Source of the DNA: Spinactinospora alkalitolerans
GTDB taxonomy: Bacteria > Actinomycetota > Actinomycetes > Streptosporangiales > Streptosporangiaceae
Length of the DNA: 64,000 nt
Assembly: GCF_013408795.1 (NCBI RefSeq)
Contig: NZ_JACCCC010000001.1
Coordinates: 5,642,001 to 5,706,000 of the forward strand
Reading direction: 5' to 3'
The translations under genes and the position numbers were made by a program. Below the pieces are notes generated by a model. It saw only the letters and a list, made by a program, of their open reading frames with translations, did no database searches and had not been told where the DNA came from. Shown here piece by piece: positions 1-11,084 of the stretch (within the stretch, counting starts at the first letter, position 1; every line of letters starts with the position of its first letter).

Positions 1-188
1 TCGCCGCCGACGTCGACGATGTCGGCGCCCTCCTCGACGAGGCGCAGCCCGTGCTCGACCGCGCGCCCGTGGTCGAACCACCTGCCGCCGTCGGAGAAGG
101 AGTCGGGTGTGACGTTGACTACCCCCATGACGAGGCAGCGTCCGGGATCGGGCAGGCCGGGCGGTGCGGCGGTGGAGCGAGGACTCAT
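1..188 (-). CDS. folP: Dihydropteroate synthase, N-terminal part (cut by window edge)
   Basis: Joins 6-hydroxymethyl-dihydropterin pyrophosphate to p-aminobenzoate to make dihydropteroate in cytoplasmic folate synthesis. The first 62 codons are present, starting at ATG (complement of 186-188). They include VMGVVNVTPDSFSDGG, the family signature, and a following EEGADIVDVGG segment that matches the second conserved loop. It is the last visible gene of the tilS-hpt-ftsH-folE-folP series, 107 bases after folE, and so is probably cotranscribed with folate gene folE. The rest of the gene lies left of the window. Confidence 0.93.
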   Translation of the reverse strand, partial: MSPRSTAAPPGLPDPGRCLVMGVVNVTPDSFSDGGRWFDHGRAVEHGLRLVEEGADIVDVGG

Positions 189-294
189 ATCGACCAGCCT
201 ATGAGACGGCGGTGACGGCGGGAAACGCCCGGGACGAACGAAACCCGCCGCAGCGCGGTGGCCGCGGCGGGCGCGCGTGTCGGCGGGCGGTTCG

Positions 295-914
295 TCAGCG
301 GCCCAGGATGAGGCTCATCGCCTCGGCCCTGGTGCGGTCGCGGTCGCGGAAGTCGCCGCGGACCGCCGAGGTGACCGTCTTGGCCCCGGGCTTGCGCACG
401 CCTCGCATGGTCATGCACAGGTGCTCGGCCTCGATCACCACGATCACGCCCCGGGGGTCCAGGTTGGCCATGACCGCGTCGGCCACCTGCGTGGTGAGCC
501 GCTCCTGGACCTGCGGGCGCCGGGCGTAGACGTCGACCAGGCGGGCCAGCTTGGACAGGCCGGTGATCCGCCCCTTGCTGTTGGGGATGTAGCCGACGTG
601 CGCCGAACCGTAGAAGGGCACCAGGTGGTGCTCACAGGTGGAGTACAGCTCGATGTCCTTGACCAGCACCATTTCCTCGTGCCCGGCCTCGAACACCGTG
701 GTCAGCACGTCCTCGGGCTCCTGGCTCAGGCCCGCGAACTGCTCGCTGTAGGCCCGGGCCACCCGCGCCGGGGTGTCCCTGAGGCCGTCGCGGTCGGGGT
801 CCTCGCCGATGGCCAGCAGGATCTCCCTGACCGCCTTCTCGATCCTCGGCTGGTCGACGTTCCCGGGGGCCAGGCCGGCCTCCGGGAAGTCGCCGATGTA
901 CTCGCTGTTCGCGC

Positions 915-918
<4 letters not shown>
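295..918 (-). CDS. folE: GTP cyclohydrolase I
   Basis: Converts GTP to 7,8-dihydroneopterin triphosphate, the first step of folate synthesis. Visible family features are [13 protein letters not shown] near the N-terminus, the zinc and active-site region [12 protein letters not shown], and [23 protein letters not shown] place the start at TTG (complement of 916-918), giving 207 residues, because the protein then begins just before the conserved region and TTG overlaps the ftsH stop as TTGA, implying translational coupling. The frame stays open to 1005, but the extra residues are the ftsH tail read in another frame. folP follows downstream. Confidence 0.93.
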
Positions 919-2978
<2,060 letters not shown>

Positions 2979-3378
2979 CTATACGGAACCCCGCTGGGTC
3001 CGTCCCTCCTGACCAGGCGGCCTGCCCCGAAAACCGTGGAGACACCACACCGGGAGAACGGGCGGACTCGGCGCGTGTGAAATCGGCGCGCTGGCTCCAC
3101 CGCCCCACCGAAGGGCCTCTATGGCCGCCGGAAGCGGGACCTATCGGACATGTGCTCCCTACAATGATGCCGGGATAACCGACGGTACACCCCTGCGGCC
3201 GCCCACCGCACTCGCGTGCGGATCGTCCACAGCCGTGATCCGTCACGATGTCAACGCTTGCGGAGGGCTCCGTTGTTCCCGCGGCGCGGGCCGCCTTCCA
3301 GGAGCCGCGTCCGCCGGGACCGCGGGAGGCGTCCCGGCGGCGCCGGTCATCGGTGCGCGGTCGGCGCGTGCGCGGCGA
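2979..3378. other. Intergenic region upstream of ftsH
   Basis: These 400 bases between hpt and ftsH hold no frame I trust; the frames crossing it lack family features. It probably carries the ftsH promoter, since the gap is long for an operon. I could not pick out a convincing -35/-10 pair. Confidence 0.5.
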
Positions 3379-3930
3379 TCACCGGTACATGTGCGGCGCG
3401 AGCGTCCCGATGAACGGCAGGTTCCGGTACTTCTCGCCGTAGTCCAGCCCGTAGCCGACGATGAACTCGTTCGGCAGGTCGAAGCCGACGTACTTGACGT
3501 CGAGGTCGACGTCGAAGGCCAGCGGCTTGCGCACCATCGTGCAGATCTCGACCGAGGCCGGGCCGCGCGATCTCAGGTTGCCGACCAGCCAGGACAGCGT
3601 CAGGCCGGAGTCGATGACGTCCTCGACGATCAGGACGTCGCGGCCGTTGATGTCGGAGTCGAGGTCCTTGAGGATGCGCACCACGCCGGACGAGGTGGTG
3701 CCGGCGCCGTAGGAGGACACCGCCATCCAGTCCATCTCGCAGGAGTGGTGCAGCTCTCGCGCGAGATCGGCCATGACCATGACCGCGCCCTTGAGGACGC
3801 CGACGAGCAGCAGGTCCTTGCCGGCGTAGTCGGCGTCGATCTCGGCGGCCAGCTCCTGGTGCCTGGCCTTGATCTGCTCTTCGGTGACCAGGACCTTCTC
3901 AAGGCCGTCGCCCATGTCTTTCGCGTCCAC
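3379..3930 (-). CDS. hpt: Hypoxanthine phosphoribosyltransferase
   Basis: Purine salvage enzyme forming IMP (and usually GMP) from the base and PRPP. The PRPP-binding signature VLIVEDVIDSGLTLS is clear, as are LLLVGVLKGAVMVMADLAR near the N-terminus and the C-terminal VGFDLPNEFIVGYGLDY. I choose GTG (complement of 3928-3930), giving 183 residues, because GAGGA lies 8-9 bases upstream and the length is usual. The frame is open to 4062, overlapping tilS, but those residues have no family match. The tilS-hpt-ftsH order is standard in actinobacteria. Confidence 0.95.
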   Translation of the reverse strand: MDAKDMGDGLEKVLVTEEQIKARHQELAAEIDADYAGKDLLLVGVLKGAVMVMADLARELHHSCEMDWMAVSSYGAGTTSSGVVRILKDLDSDINGRDVLIVEDVIDSGLTLSWLVGNLRSRGPASVEICTMVRKPLAFDVDLDVKYVGFDLPNEFIVGYGLDYGEKYRNLPFIGTLAPHMYR

Positions 3931-4039
3931 GCTTACAAGTCCTCGCTGCTCAGCTAGCGGTTGCCGGAACACCGACCAGGATAGGGGCCGCTGCGGCCGT
4001 CCCATGAGCAGCCCTGAACCGGCTCCCGGGCCGCCCGGA

Positions 4040-5161
4040 TCAGCCGCCGGTGCGCTCGCCACCGGCGGAGACGGTGATCCGCCCGCCGACCCGCCGACCG
4101 CGGCGGCCCCCGGGGAGGTCGACGTGCGCCTGCCCGCGCCACTCGGTCACCAGCCGGTCCAGCTCGGCGACGTGCCGCGCGGTCAGCGCCCCCGCCGGGC
4201 AGCCCGCCGCCAGCGCGGCGCGGCGCAGGATCCGGGTGCGGACCGCGCGGGGCAGTTCGGCGAGAGCCCCGGCGTCAAGGCCGCCGGGGTCGCCGGGGTG
4301 GCCGGGGTGGCCGGGGTGGCCGGGGTCATCGGCTCCCTTTCCGTCGCCCGCCGCAGCCTTCAACGGAGGCGCTCCGCGTCCCTCCTCCCGCCCGTCACCC
4401 GCCACCGCCCTCAACGGAGACGCTCCGCGTCCCTCCTCTATCTGGTTCGCCCAGGCGTCCAGGGCATCGGCGTCGTCGCGCAGCAGCGCGGCCGTGCGGG
4501 CGAGCGCCTCGGCGATTCCCGGACCCAGGACGCGCTCCAGCGCGGGCAGGGCGTCGTGGCGCACCCGCGACCGCGTGTAGGCGGGATCGGCGTTGTGCGG
4601 ATCGCGCCAGGGCTCGAACCCCATGAGCCCGGCGGCGGCGTGCACCGTGGCGCGGTCGAGGTCGAGCAGGGGGCGCAGGTAGCGGCCCGCGCGCGGCGCC
4701 ATCCCGGCCAGCGAACGCGCGCCCGACCCCCGGGCCAGCCCCAGCAGCACCGTTTCGGCCTGGTCGTCGCGAGTGTGCCCGAGCAGGACCGCGGCCGAGC
4801 GGTGGGCGTCGGCGATCCGCTCCAGCGCGGCGTAACGGGCGGTCCGGGCGGCGCCCTCCGGCCCGCCGGAGCGCGGCACCGCCACCGCGACCTCCTCGAC
4901 GGGGTCGAGCCCGAGCCCGCGCAGGACCGCGGCGACCTCGCGGGCGCGCTCGGCGGATCCCTCCTGCAACCCGTGGTCGACGGTGACCCCGCCGACCCGC
5001 AGCCCCATGCGGGGCGCGACGAACGCGGCGGCCCCGGCCAGCGCCAGCGAATCGGGCCCCCCGCTGCACGCGACCAGCACGAGGTCCCCGGCGTCAAGGC
5101 CGCCCAGCGCCCGCCGCACCGCGACCCGCACGGCGGCGACGGCAGGCGGCGGTCCGGTCAT
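4040..5161 (-). CDS. tilS: tRNA(Ile)-lysidine synthase with repeat-derived insert
   Basis: Adds lysine to C34 of the CAU-anticodon tRNA-Ile so that it reads AUA. The PP-loop ATP pyrophosphatase motif [11 protein letters not shown] lies near residue 32, followed by VDHGLQ and [20 protein letters not shown], all typical. The C-terminal part carries an unusual low-complexity stretch: two 17-codon units reading [16 protein letters not shown] and [16 protein letters not shown], then a run of GHP triplets. The DNA of these units resembles an intergenic repeat at 10854-10938, so the insert is probably an in-frame repeat invasion in the linker before the C-terminal domain. hpt lies downstream. Confidence 0.93.
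   Translation of the reverse strand: MTGPPPAVAAVRVAVRRALGGLDAGDLVLVACSGGPDSLALAGAAAFVAPRMGLRVGGVTVDHGLQEGSAERAREVAAVLRGLGLDPVEEVAVAVPRSGGPEGAARTARYAALERIADAHRSAAVLLGHTRDDQAETVLLGLARGSGARSLAGMAPRAGRYLRPLLDLDRATVHAAAGLMGFEPWRDPHNADPAYTRSRVRHDALPALERVLGPGIAEALARTAALLRDDADALDAWANQIEEGRGASPLRAVAGDGREEGRGAPPLKAAAGDGKGADDPGHPGHPGHPGDPGGLDAGALAELPRAVRTRILRRAALAAGCPAGALTARHVAELDRLVTEWRGQAHVDLPGGRRGRRVGGRITVSAGGERTGG
4341..4438. repeat. Two 51-bp-period repeat units inside tilS
   Basis: Copies at 4341-4387 and 4391-4438 share CGTC(G/A)CCCGCC, then CCTCAACGGAG and CGCTCCGCGTCCCTCCTC, offset by 51 bases (17 codons), which keeps tilS open. The core recurs outside genes at 10854-10938 with the same 51-base offset. 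Confidence 0.7.
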
Positions 5162-5384
5162 GATTCCTCACTGGCACGGCGGAAACGGTGGTCCCGACTT
5201 TACCGGGGTCCGCGGAGGCCGCCTTTGGCCTGAGCCGTCCGCGGACAGGCGGACCGGGTCTGCTGTGCGGCCTTGTCGACCGCCGGATGGCGGGTGGCCT
5301 GAGGGGAGAAGGCGGCGGCGCGCCGCGACGACGCCCCCGGGCTCGTGCCGGAGGCGTCGTCGAGTCAGGCGCTGCGGAAAGTGT

Positions 5385-6533
5385 TCATTCGGCCGTCGGC
5401 GGAGGCTGCGGCGGGGACTGCGGGCCGACCTCCGGGGGGCCCTGGCCGTTCGGGAGGCCCAGGGGGGAGCGGACCACTCGGGAGATCCACTCCTCCGGGG
5501 TGCGGATCTCGCGCATGGTGGGCAGGTTCTCCGGGGACTCCCACACCTTGTTGAACTCGGCCATGCCGACCTGGCCCACGACCGTGCGGACGAAGGCCGC
5601 GCCCTCCTCGTACTGCTTCATCTTGAGGTCGAGGCCGAGGAGCTGGCGGATGATCTTGTCGATGCGGTTGGCGCCCTCGCGGCGGCGCTGGAACCGGCGG
5701 CGGATCTCGGCGACCGTCGGCACGACCTCGGGACCGACCGCGTCCATCACGTAGTCGCCATGGCCCTCCGCGAGGGTCATGACCGCGGTGATCCGGTCCA
5801 GGATCTCGCCCTGCTCCTCGCTCTGGAAGGCGTCGATGAGGTTGGCCTCGCCGCCGCGGACCGCCTCGGCCACGGCCTCGCCCGCGGAGCGCAGCCGGTC
5901 CAGGAACGCCGCGGCGTCGATGTCGGAGGCGAGCAGGTACTCGCGCATCTGCTCCTGCACGTAGTCGCGCAGCCAGGTGTTGGAGGTGAACTGGGCGCGG
6001 TGGGTCTCCTCGTGCAGGCACACCCACAGCCGGAAGTCGTGCGGGTCGACGTCGAGCTCGCGCTCGGCGTGCACGACGTTCGGCGCGACCAGGGTCAGGC
6101 GCCCGGTGGGCGCGTTGCCCTCGGGGTCGGGCGGCAGGAAGAGCTCGTACTGGCCGAGCACGCGGCCGGCGAGGTAGGCGAGGACGGCGCCGAGCTGGAC
6201 GCCGGTGACCCGCGACCCCACGGCGGTGGTGAGGGCGCCGGCCGAGGAACCGCTCGTGCGTTCGGAGCTGAGGCGGTCGATGATGGGTTCCAGCACCACG
6301 CGGAAACCATCGACGTTGGCCTTGATCCAGCCGGGACGGTCGACGATGACCGCCGGGCCGGCCGGCTCAAGGCTGTGCATACCGGTGAACTCGCGCACGT
6401 GGCGCTGCGCGGTGACGGAGAGGTCCCGCAGTTGGGCCACGGCCTGGCGGGCCTCGGCGAGGTCCACCTGCGGGCCGGGCCGCACGAGGCGGACACCGGT
6501 GTTGACGGCTACGTCCCAGTCGATCAAAGTCAC
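5385..6533 (-). CDS. DUF2342 / zinc-dependent metallopeptidase-like protein
   Basis: Member of the actinobacterial family annotated as zinc-dependent metalloprotease or coenzyme F420 biosynthesis-associated protein; no reaction is established to my knowledge. In 382 residues I see IDWDVAVNTGVRLVRPGP at the N-terminus, HEETHRAQF (an HExxH-type zinc site), and EGHGDYVMDAVG about 70 residues later, which can supply a further metal ligand. The C-terminus is a proline- and glutamine-rich tail. It sits between dacB and tilS on the same strand, its usual actinobacterial place. No signal peptide is visible, so it is probably cytoplasmic. Confidence 0.88.
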   Translation of the reverse strand: MTLIDWDVAVNTGVRLVRPGPQVDLAEARQAVAQLRDLSVTAQRHVREFTGMHSLEPAGPAVIVDRPGWIKANVDGFRVVLEPIIDRLSSERTSGSSAGALTTAVGSRVTGVQLGAVLAYLAGRVLGQYELFLPPDPEGNAPTGRLTLVAPNVVHAERELDVDPHDFRLWVCLHEETHRAQFTSNTWLRDYVQEQMREYLLASDIDAAAFLDRLRSAGEAVAEAVRGGEANLIDAFQSEEQGEILDRITAVMTLAEGHGDYVMDAVGPEVVPTVAEIRRRFQRRREGANRIDKIIRQLLGLDLKMKQYEEGAAFVRTVVGQVGMAEFNKVWESPENLPTMREIRTPEEWISRVVRSPLGLPNGQGPPEVGPQSPPQPPPTAE

Positions 6534-6619
6534 GATCTCAACGTACCCGCTGAAACGCTCCTACACGGGGTCGCGCGCGGATTATCGGGGTTCGCTCAGG
6601 GGTGTCCCCGAGATCGGCG

Positions 6620-8005
6620 CTAGCAGCCGCACTCGGCCAGGACGGTGGCGAAGGTGTCGAGCGTGCTGCCCTGCGCCGCGGGGTCGTTGGCCATGAACGC
6701 GAACACCATGAGGCGGCCCTCGGCGTCGTAGGCCAGGCCCGCCAGGGTGCTCACTCCGTTCAGGGTTCCGGTCTTGGCCCGGATCAGGCCGGCGCCGGCG
6801 GCCGACTGGCTGTAGTCGGAGTAGCGGTCGTCCAGCGTGCCGGTGAAGTGGGCGGTGGGCAGGCCGCTCAGCACGGCGTGCAGGTCCGGGTGCTCGTCGC
6901 CGGAGGCGAGCAGCAGCAGGTCGACCAGTGCCTCCGGGGTGATGCGGTTGTTCACCGACAGCCCGCTGGCGTCCTCCACGTGGACGTCGGGGATCCCCAG
7001 CTCCTCCATCACCGCGTGGACGGCCGCGGAGGCGCCCCCGAACGACGGTTCCTCGCCCTCGGCCAGTGCGACCTGCCGGGCCAGCACCTCGGCCATGACG
7101 TTGTCGCTGTCCAGCATCATCTTCTCCACCAGGGCGGAGATCGGCGGGGAGTCGACGCTCGCCACCGCCTCGGCCCCGTCCGGCGCCCGCACCGGGGACG
7201 GAGCGCCCTCGACGGTGATGCCGACGGCCTCCAACCGCCGGGCGAACGCCTGGGCCGCGGCCAGCGGCGGGTCGCCGACCCGCTGGCTGTAGTTCTGCTC
7301 CTTGTACACGCGGCCGCCGTCGAGCATCAGGGCGTGCACCGTGGCGGTGCTGCCCTCGTCGACGTAGCCCTGCTTCCAGCCGGGCGCCATGTCGGAGCCG
7401 GGGTACAGGGAGTCGTCGTAGCCCAGGCTCACCGAGTCGACCCCAGCGGCGCTCAGCTTGTGCGCCGTGGACTCGGCCAGCTCCTCCATCGTGGCCGGCC
7501 GGGGGTAGGCGCCCGGCTCGACCTCCTCGGTGAGCGTCGAGTCGCCCGCGCCGACGAGGACGACCTCGTCCGGCGCCGAGCCCTGCACGACCTCGGTCGT
7601 GATGTGCTCGCCGGGGCCGACCGCGTGCAGGGTCGCCACCGCCGTGACCAGTTTGGTGGTGGAGGCCGGGACGGCGACCCCGGTCTCGTCCCTGGCGAAG
7701 AGCTCCTGCCCGGTCTCGGCGTCGACGACGTATGCGTAGAGCCCGTCGTCGATCCCGGAATCCGACATGCGATCATCGAGCTTATCCGCGAGCCGATCCG
7801 GATCGACCGGCTCCGCGTCCGACGTCGCCGGATCCGGCGCCTCTTCGGCGTGGGCGACAGGGTAGGGCATCGTCTCCGGTGGGCGTGACGCGATCACGTC
7901 TTGGGCGACCACACCTGCCACCAGCACGAATATGTTGAGCAAGGCCAAGGTGAGGAGAGCCTGGACTCGGTCGCGCCGCACCCGGTACCTGCCTTCCTTT
8001 GGCAT
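6620..8005 (-). CDS. dacB: D-alanyl-D-alanine carboxypeptidase / endopeptidase (S13, DacB/PBP4)
   Basis: Low-molecular-weight penicillin-binding protein that trims or cleaves cross-links in peptidoglycan outside the membrane. The 461-residue protein has a basic N-terminus and one membrane helix (about residues 16-36, acting as signal anchor or signal peptide). The three catalytic motifs are present: SxxK in PASTTKLV, SxN in MLDSDNVMAEV, and KTG in RAKTGTLNGVSTLAG. The insertion between SxxK and SxN is typical of the S13 family. It is divergent from ppa with only 57 bases between the starts, so the promoters must be closely packed. Confidence 0.95.
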   Translation of the reverse strand: MPKEGRYRVRRDRVQALLTLALLNIFVLVAGVVAQDVIASRPPETMPYPVAHAEEAPDPATSDAEPVDPDRLADKLDDRMSDSGIDDGLYAYVVDAETGQELFARDETGVAVPASTTKLVTAVATLHAVGPGEHITTEVVQGSAPDEVVLVGAGDSTLTEEVEPGAYPRPATMEELAESTAHKLSAAGVDSVSLGYDDSLYPGSDMAPGWKQGYVDEGSTATVHALMLDGGRVYKEQNYSQRVGDPPLAAAQAFARRLEAVGITVEGAPSPVRAPDGAEAVASVDSPPISALVEKMMLDSDNVMAEVLARQVALAEGEEPSFGGASAAVHAVMEELGIPDVHVEDASGLSVNNRITPEALVDLLLLASGDEHPDLHAVLSGLPTAHFTGTLDDRYSDYSQSAAGAGLIRAKTGTLNGVSTLAGLAYDAEGRLMVFAFMANDPAAQGSTLDTFATVLAECGC

Positions 8006-8062
8006 CGCGAGAACCTGTGAACTGATGTAGCGACACTAGTCGTAAGGGAAGCCGAGAACAGC

Positions 8063-8581
8063 ATGGAATTCGACGTTACGATCGAGATCCCCAAGGGCGA
8101 GCGCAACAAGTACGAGATGGACCACGAGACCGGCCGGATCCGGCTGGACCGGATGCTGTTCACCTCGACGAGCTACCCGGCGGACTACGGGTTCATCGAG
8201 GGCACCCTGGGCGACGACGGAGACCCGCTGGACGCGCTGGTCCTGCTGAAGCACCCGACCTTCCCCGGTTGCCTGATCCGGTGCCGCGCCGTGGGCATGT
8301 TCCGCATGCGCGACGAGGCCGGCGGCGACGACAAGGTGCTGTGCGTGCCCTCGACGGACCCGCGCATGGAGCACCTGCGTGACATTCACCACGTCAACGA
8401 GTTCGAGCGCCTGGAGATCCAGCACTTCTTCACGGTCTACAAGGACCTGGAGCCCGGCAAGTCGGTCGAGGGCGCGACCTGGGTGGGCCGGCACGACGCC
8501 GAGGAGGAGATCAAGGCCTCCATCAAGCGCGCGGAAGAGGCCGGCGCGCACGGCGACACCACGCACATCAAGATCGACTAG
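8063..8581 (+). CDS. ppa: Inorganic pyrophosphatase
   Basis: Family I soluble pyrophosphatase that hydrolyses PPi to phosphate. In 172 residues the chain shows [40 protein letters not shown] (the metal-binding aspartates), and IKRAEEAG near the C-terminus, all characteristic. ATG at 8063 gives the usual actinobacterial length. It is divergent from dacB. Confidence 0.97.
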   Translation: MEFDVTIEIPKGERNKYEMDHETGRIRLDRMLFTSTSYPADYGFIEGTLGDDGDPLDALVLLKHPTFPGCLIRCRAVGMFRMRDEAGGDDKVLCVPSTDPRMEHLRDIHHVNEFERLEIQHFFTVYKDLEPGKSVEGATWVGRHDAEEEIKASIKRAEEAGAHGDTTHIKID

Positions 8582-8691
8582 CGGGTCGCCGGTCTTGGCC
8601 TTGTGCGCGCCGGAGGCGCCGGACCTCCCGGAGCGGGGTCCGGGGGTCAAGATCGGCGGACGGGCGCTCCCGGCGCCCGGCTCATCGGGTC

Positions 8692-8803
8692 TCGACCGCT
8701 GCGCTCGCGGGGCGAGGTGGAGATTTCAGGGCCCGGGTCCGCTGTGCCGCCGGGGCTGCGCGCACGGTGACAGCCGCCCCCTGTGCGGGCCCGACCGTCG
8801 AAC
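8692..8803 (-). repeat. Dispersed intergenic repeat, copy 1
   Basis: Read on the minus strand this is the same roughly 112-base sequence as at 16015-16127 and 23308-23418. Shared blocks include GACGGTCGGG(C/T), TGCGCGCAG(C/G)(C/G)CCGGCGGC and GCGA(A/G)CGCAGCGGTC. It begins six bases after the stop codon of the minus-strand gene that ends at 8809. Confidence 0.8.
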
Positions 8804-8808
8804 ATCGG

Positions 8809-9429
8809 TCAGTTCGGCGGTGGCACGGGGCCGATGACCCACGTCGTGGCGGGCACGGTGGCGATCCCGGTGAACTCGATGAGCACCAGCGCCATGGCCA
8901 GCAGCGCGCACACCGCGACGATCAGCCCGGGCAGCAGGTAGGAACTGGGCCTGGCCGGCCTCTGGTGCCCGGGCGGTCTGGGGAAGCCCCGCCGGTCGAA
9001 GCTGTCGCCCCTCCTGGCGACGTGCGCGCGGTAGCCGGCCAGTTCCGGCGCCGTCACGCAGCTGAGCACCCGGACCCGCAGGGTCTCCGACCGCGGGCCC
9101 CCGGCGGTTCCGGCCGCCCCGGGGCATCCCGGTTGCGCCGGCCGCTCCTCCAACGCGGCCTCGACGGTGGCGCGGTGGCGCTCGCACTCGGCGTCGGCGA
9201 TGGCGAAGAGCCAGTCGCGCAGCCGGTCGGGATCGGGGAGCTGGTCGATGTGGGCGCGGGCGACGACGAAGGTGTCGCGCAGCGCCGTCCGCGCGACGTC
9301 GGTGTCGCGCAGCGCCAGCCGACAGTGCCGGTAGAGGGTCTCCCCGTAGGCGTCGAAGAGCAGCGCGCAGGCGTGTGAGGCGGGCACTCCGCCGGAACGC
9401 AGGGCTCTGGCCAGATCCCGGTCCGTCAT
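8809..9429 (-). CDS. Sigma-70 region 2-like protein with C-terminal membrane helix
   Basis: I do not recognise a named family. The N-terminal 80 residues look like sigma-70 region 2: LLFDAYGETLYRHCRLALRDTDVARTAL, then LRDWLFAIADAECERH. A proline- and glycine-rich linker follows, then one membrane helix (about residues 160-182, LLPGLIVAVCALLAMALVLIE) and a short outer tail ending VPPPN. Sigma region 4 is absent, so it is unlikely to be a working sigma factor; a membrane-held regulator is one possibility. The start is ATG (complement of 9427-9429), with GTG two codons earlier as an alternative. Confidence 0.75.
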   Translation of the reverse strand: MTDRDLARALRSGGVPASHACALLFDAYGETLYRHCRLALRDTDVARTALRDTFVVARAHIDQLPDPDRLRDWLFAIADAECERHRATVEAALEERPAQPGCPGAAGTAGGPRSETLRVRVLSCVTAPELAGYRAHVARRGDSFDRRGFPRPPGHQRPARPSSYLLPGLIVAVCALLAMALVLIEFTGIATVPATTWVIGPVPPPN

Positions 9430-9632
9430 GGTCACAAAATCTACGGTTTCTCCCGGCTCGGTTCACGCTTTTCCCCGAAAAAGTCGCTGTTGGGCCGGTG
9501 TCCGGCGGTTCGGATTCCGCGACCGGGGCATTCATGAACGAATTTCATGTTGGGCGCCATTCCCGGGCCGGTGATTCACGGTCCGCGTTCCGGGTTTTCC
9601 GGTCCGCGTTCCCGGCTCCGCGGTTCGGTCCG

Positions 9633-10292
9633 TCACTCCTCGGCGAGTCGCTCGATCGCCGCTTCGGTGATCTCGTCGACCTCCTCCACCCTCAGGACCT
9701 CCGGCCGCTCCAGGATGTAGCGGACCGCGCTGCGCGGGCGGGCGATGATGGCCCGCCCGGAGCGCATCACCGGCTCCGGCAGCCGACCCGCGACGGCGAT
9801 CACCGGCACCACCGTCACCCCGGGCCGGTCCTCGCTCAGCCGCAGCGCCCGATCCACCCGGTTCGCGTGGCCGACCAGCCGCTCCATCGCGCGGGCGGCC
9901 GGCACGGCGCCGATCCGCCAGTCGTCGTCCTCCCGCGAGACCGCGTGCCGCCAGATCCTGGTCTCCAGCAGGTAGACCCCGCCCGGCCCCACCGCGAGGT
10001 GGCGCGACATCACCACCGGAACCACGTGGTAGCCCTGCCGCTGCAGCGCGCGCAGCAGCCGCCCCCGCCCGTAGGGCGCGGGGACCCGCGGCGCGACCGT
10101 GGCGAGCAGCAGGTAGGTGAGCGCGGCCAGGGCGGCCACCAGGATCCCGGCCCGCCAACCGAGGAATCCGGCGCCCATGACGCCGGCGGCGAGGACGACC
10201 AGGACTCGTACGGCGAACCGGGCCGACCGCGCGCCGATGGAACCGGACGCGGCGGTGGGCCGCCCGGGGCGGATCGGTCCACCGTCCCCCAA
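9633..10292 (-). CDS. NERD-like domain membrane protein
   Basis: The 219-residue protein has a basic N-terminus, two close hydrophobic segments (about residues 27-45 and 48-65), then a soluble domain with HLAVGPGGVYLLETRIW, which resembles the NERD (nuclease-related) core, and VTVVPVIAVAG. NERD proteins are suspected nucleases or DNA-processing proteins; activity here is not shown. TTG is chosen as start (complement of 10290-10292) because GGAGG lies six bases upstream. The next gene on this strand is the sigma-like membrane protein, about 200 bases away. Confidence 0.7.
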   Translation of the reverse strand: MGDGGPIRPGRPTAASGSIGARSARFAVRVLVVLAAGVMGAGFLGWRAGILVAALAALTYLLLATVAPRVPAPYGRGRLLRALQRQGYHVVPVVMSRHLAVGPGGVYLLETRIWRHAVSREDDDWRIGAVPAARAMERLVGHANRVDRALRLSEDRPGVTVVPVIAVAGRLPEPVMRSGRAIIARPRSAVRYILERPEVLRVEEVDEITEAAIERLAEE

Positions 10293-10668
10293 TGGTCACC
10301 TCCGGCGCGGCCCGATCGTCGGGCGACGAAGGCCGGTCCGTCCGTCGTCCCCGCTGCCGCCGGCCCGCTTCCCGAGCCCGCGCACCGCCGGGGAGGTCGT
10401 CGGGAGTCGTTTTTCTCCTGTCGGCGCCGGGTCCGCCGCCGCCTCTCGCCACCGGCCCCCCGAGCCCGCGGCACCGGATGACATGCGCATCCGGCAGTCC
10501 CCAATGCCATCACCGAAACCCGTATATCGCAATGTGTTTGGCAAAAAAGTGGCCCGTTCACATAACAGGTTCTGGACGAAAAGAACTTCTGACGCTCATT
10601 CCGGTGGTTGCGACTCCCCGGCCGTCCGCCCACGTGACGCAGTCGACACGCCCGTTTCACGGAGCGGC
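10293..10668. other. Intergenic region between divergent genes
   Basis: No frame here looks coding. Bases 10500-10600 are clearly richer in A and T than the surroundings (for example an AAAAAA run near 10545) and probably hold the promoter of the minus-strand NERD gene; the other end holds the promoter of the leader peptide. Confidence 0.5.
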
Positions 10669-10697
10669 TTGACATCGCCTCCCCCGATTGGTCTGCT
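10669..10697 (+). promoter_or_regulatory. Candidate promoter for a leaderless leader-peptide transcript
   Basis: A perfect -35 TTGACA (10669-10674), a 17-base spacer and TCTGCT (10692-10697; three matches to TATAAT) lie seven bases before the ATG at 10705. This spacing would start the transcript at the ATG, giving a leaderless mRNA. Confidence 0.55.
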
Positions 10698-10704
10698 TAC
10701 AAAC

Positions 10705-10812
10705 ATGCACCAGCGCATTCATCTGAGCCGGCCGGTCATGGCCCGCAAGGCCTCCGTGGCCCTGCGCCGTGTGGCCAGCGCGCTGTGTTCGCCTCCTTCG
10801 TGTTGTCGCTAG
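10705..10812 (+). CDS. Cysteine-rich leader peptide (35 residues)
   Basis: This short ORF begins MHQRIHLSRPVMARK and continues ALRRVASALCSPPSCCR before TAG. It has three cysteine codons near its end and no Shine-Dalgarno, but a promoter positioned for leaderless transcription. Arginine-rich short ORFs ending in cysteine codons act as cysteine-responsive attenuators in mycobacteria, and similar ORFs precede sulphur genes in streptomycetes. The next gene (11085) has a cupin-like C-terminal half. I infer that the peptide senses cysteinyl-tRNA supply. The intervening 270 bases contain GC-rich repeats that might form the attenuator. Confidence 0.55.
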   Translation: MHQRIHLSRPVMARKASVALRRVASALCSPPSCCR

Positions 10813-10853
10813 ACCCGACCGCGCCCGCGGGGACGGGGCCGTTTCCCGGCCCA

Positions 10854-10938
10854 CCCGTCACCCGCCACCGCCCTCAACCGAGGCGCTGCGCGCCACCGCG
10901 TCTACTCGTCACCCGCCACCGCCCTCAACCGAGGCGCT
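10854..10938. repeat. Intergenic pair of 51-bp-period repeats
   Basis: Copies at about 10854-10890 and 10905-10938 share CGTCACCCGCCACCGCCCTC, then AACCGAGGCGCT, offset by 51 bases. The same unit with the same offset is found inside tilS at 4341-4438. Confidence 0.7.
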
Positions 10939-11084
10939 TCAGGCTGCGTTTCGCTCCCGCTCCGCTTCCGCTGGGCTCCGCGCCGCGCCGTGCGCCGTCG
11001 CTCTGAGGCAGGGCCGATCTCGCTTCTCACTCTTCCGCGCCGTTCGCGGCCCCATGCCCGCGCGCTCGTCACGAAGGACCACCG

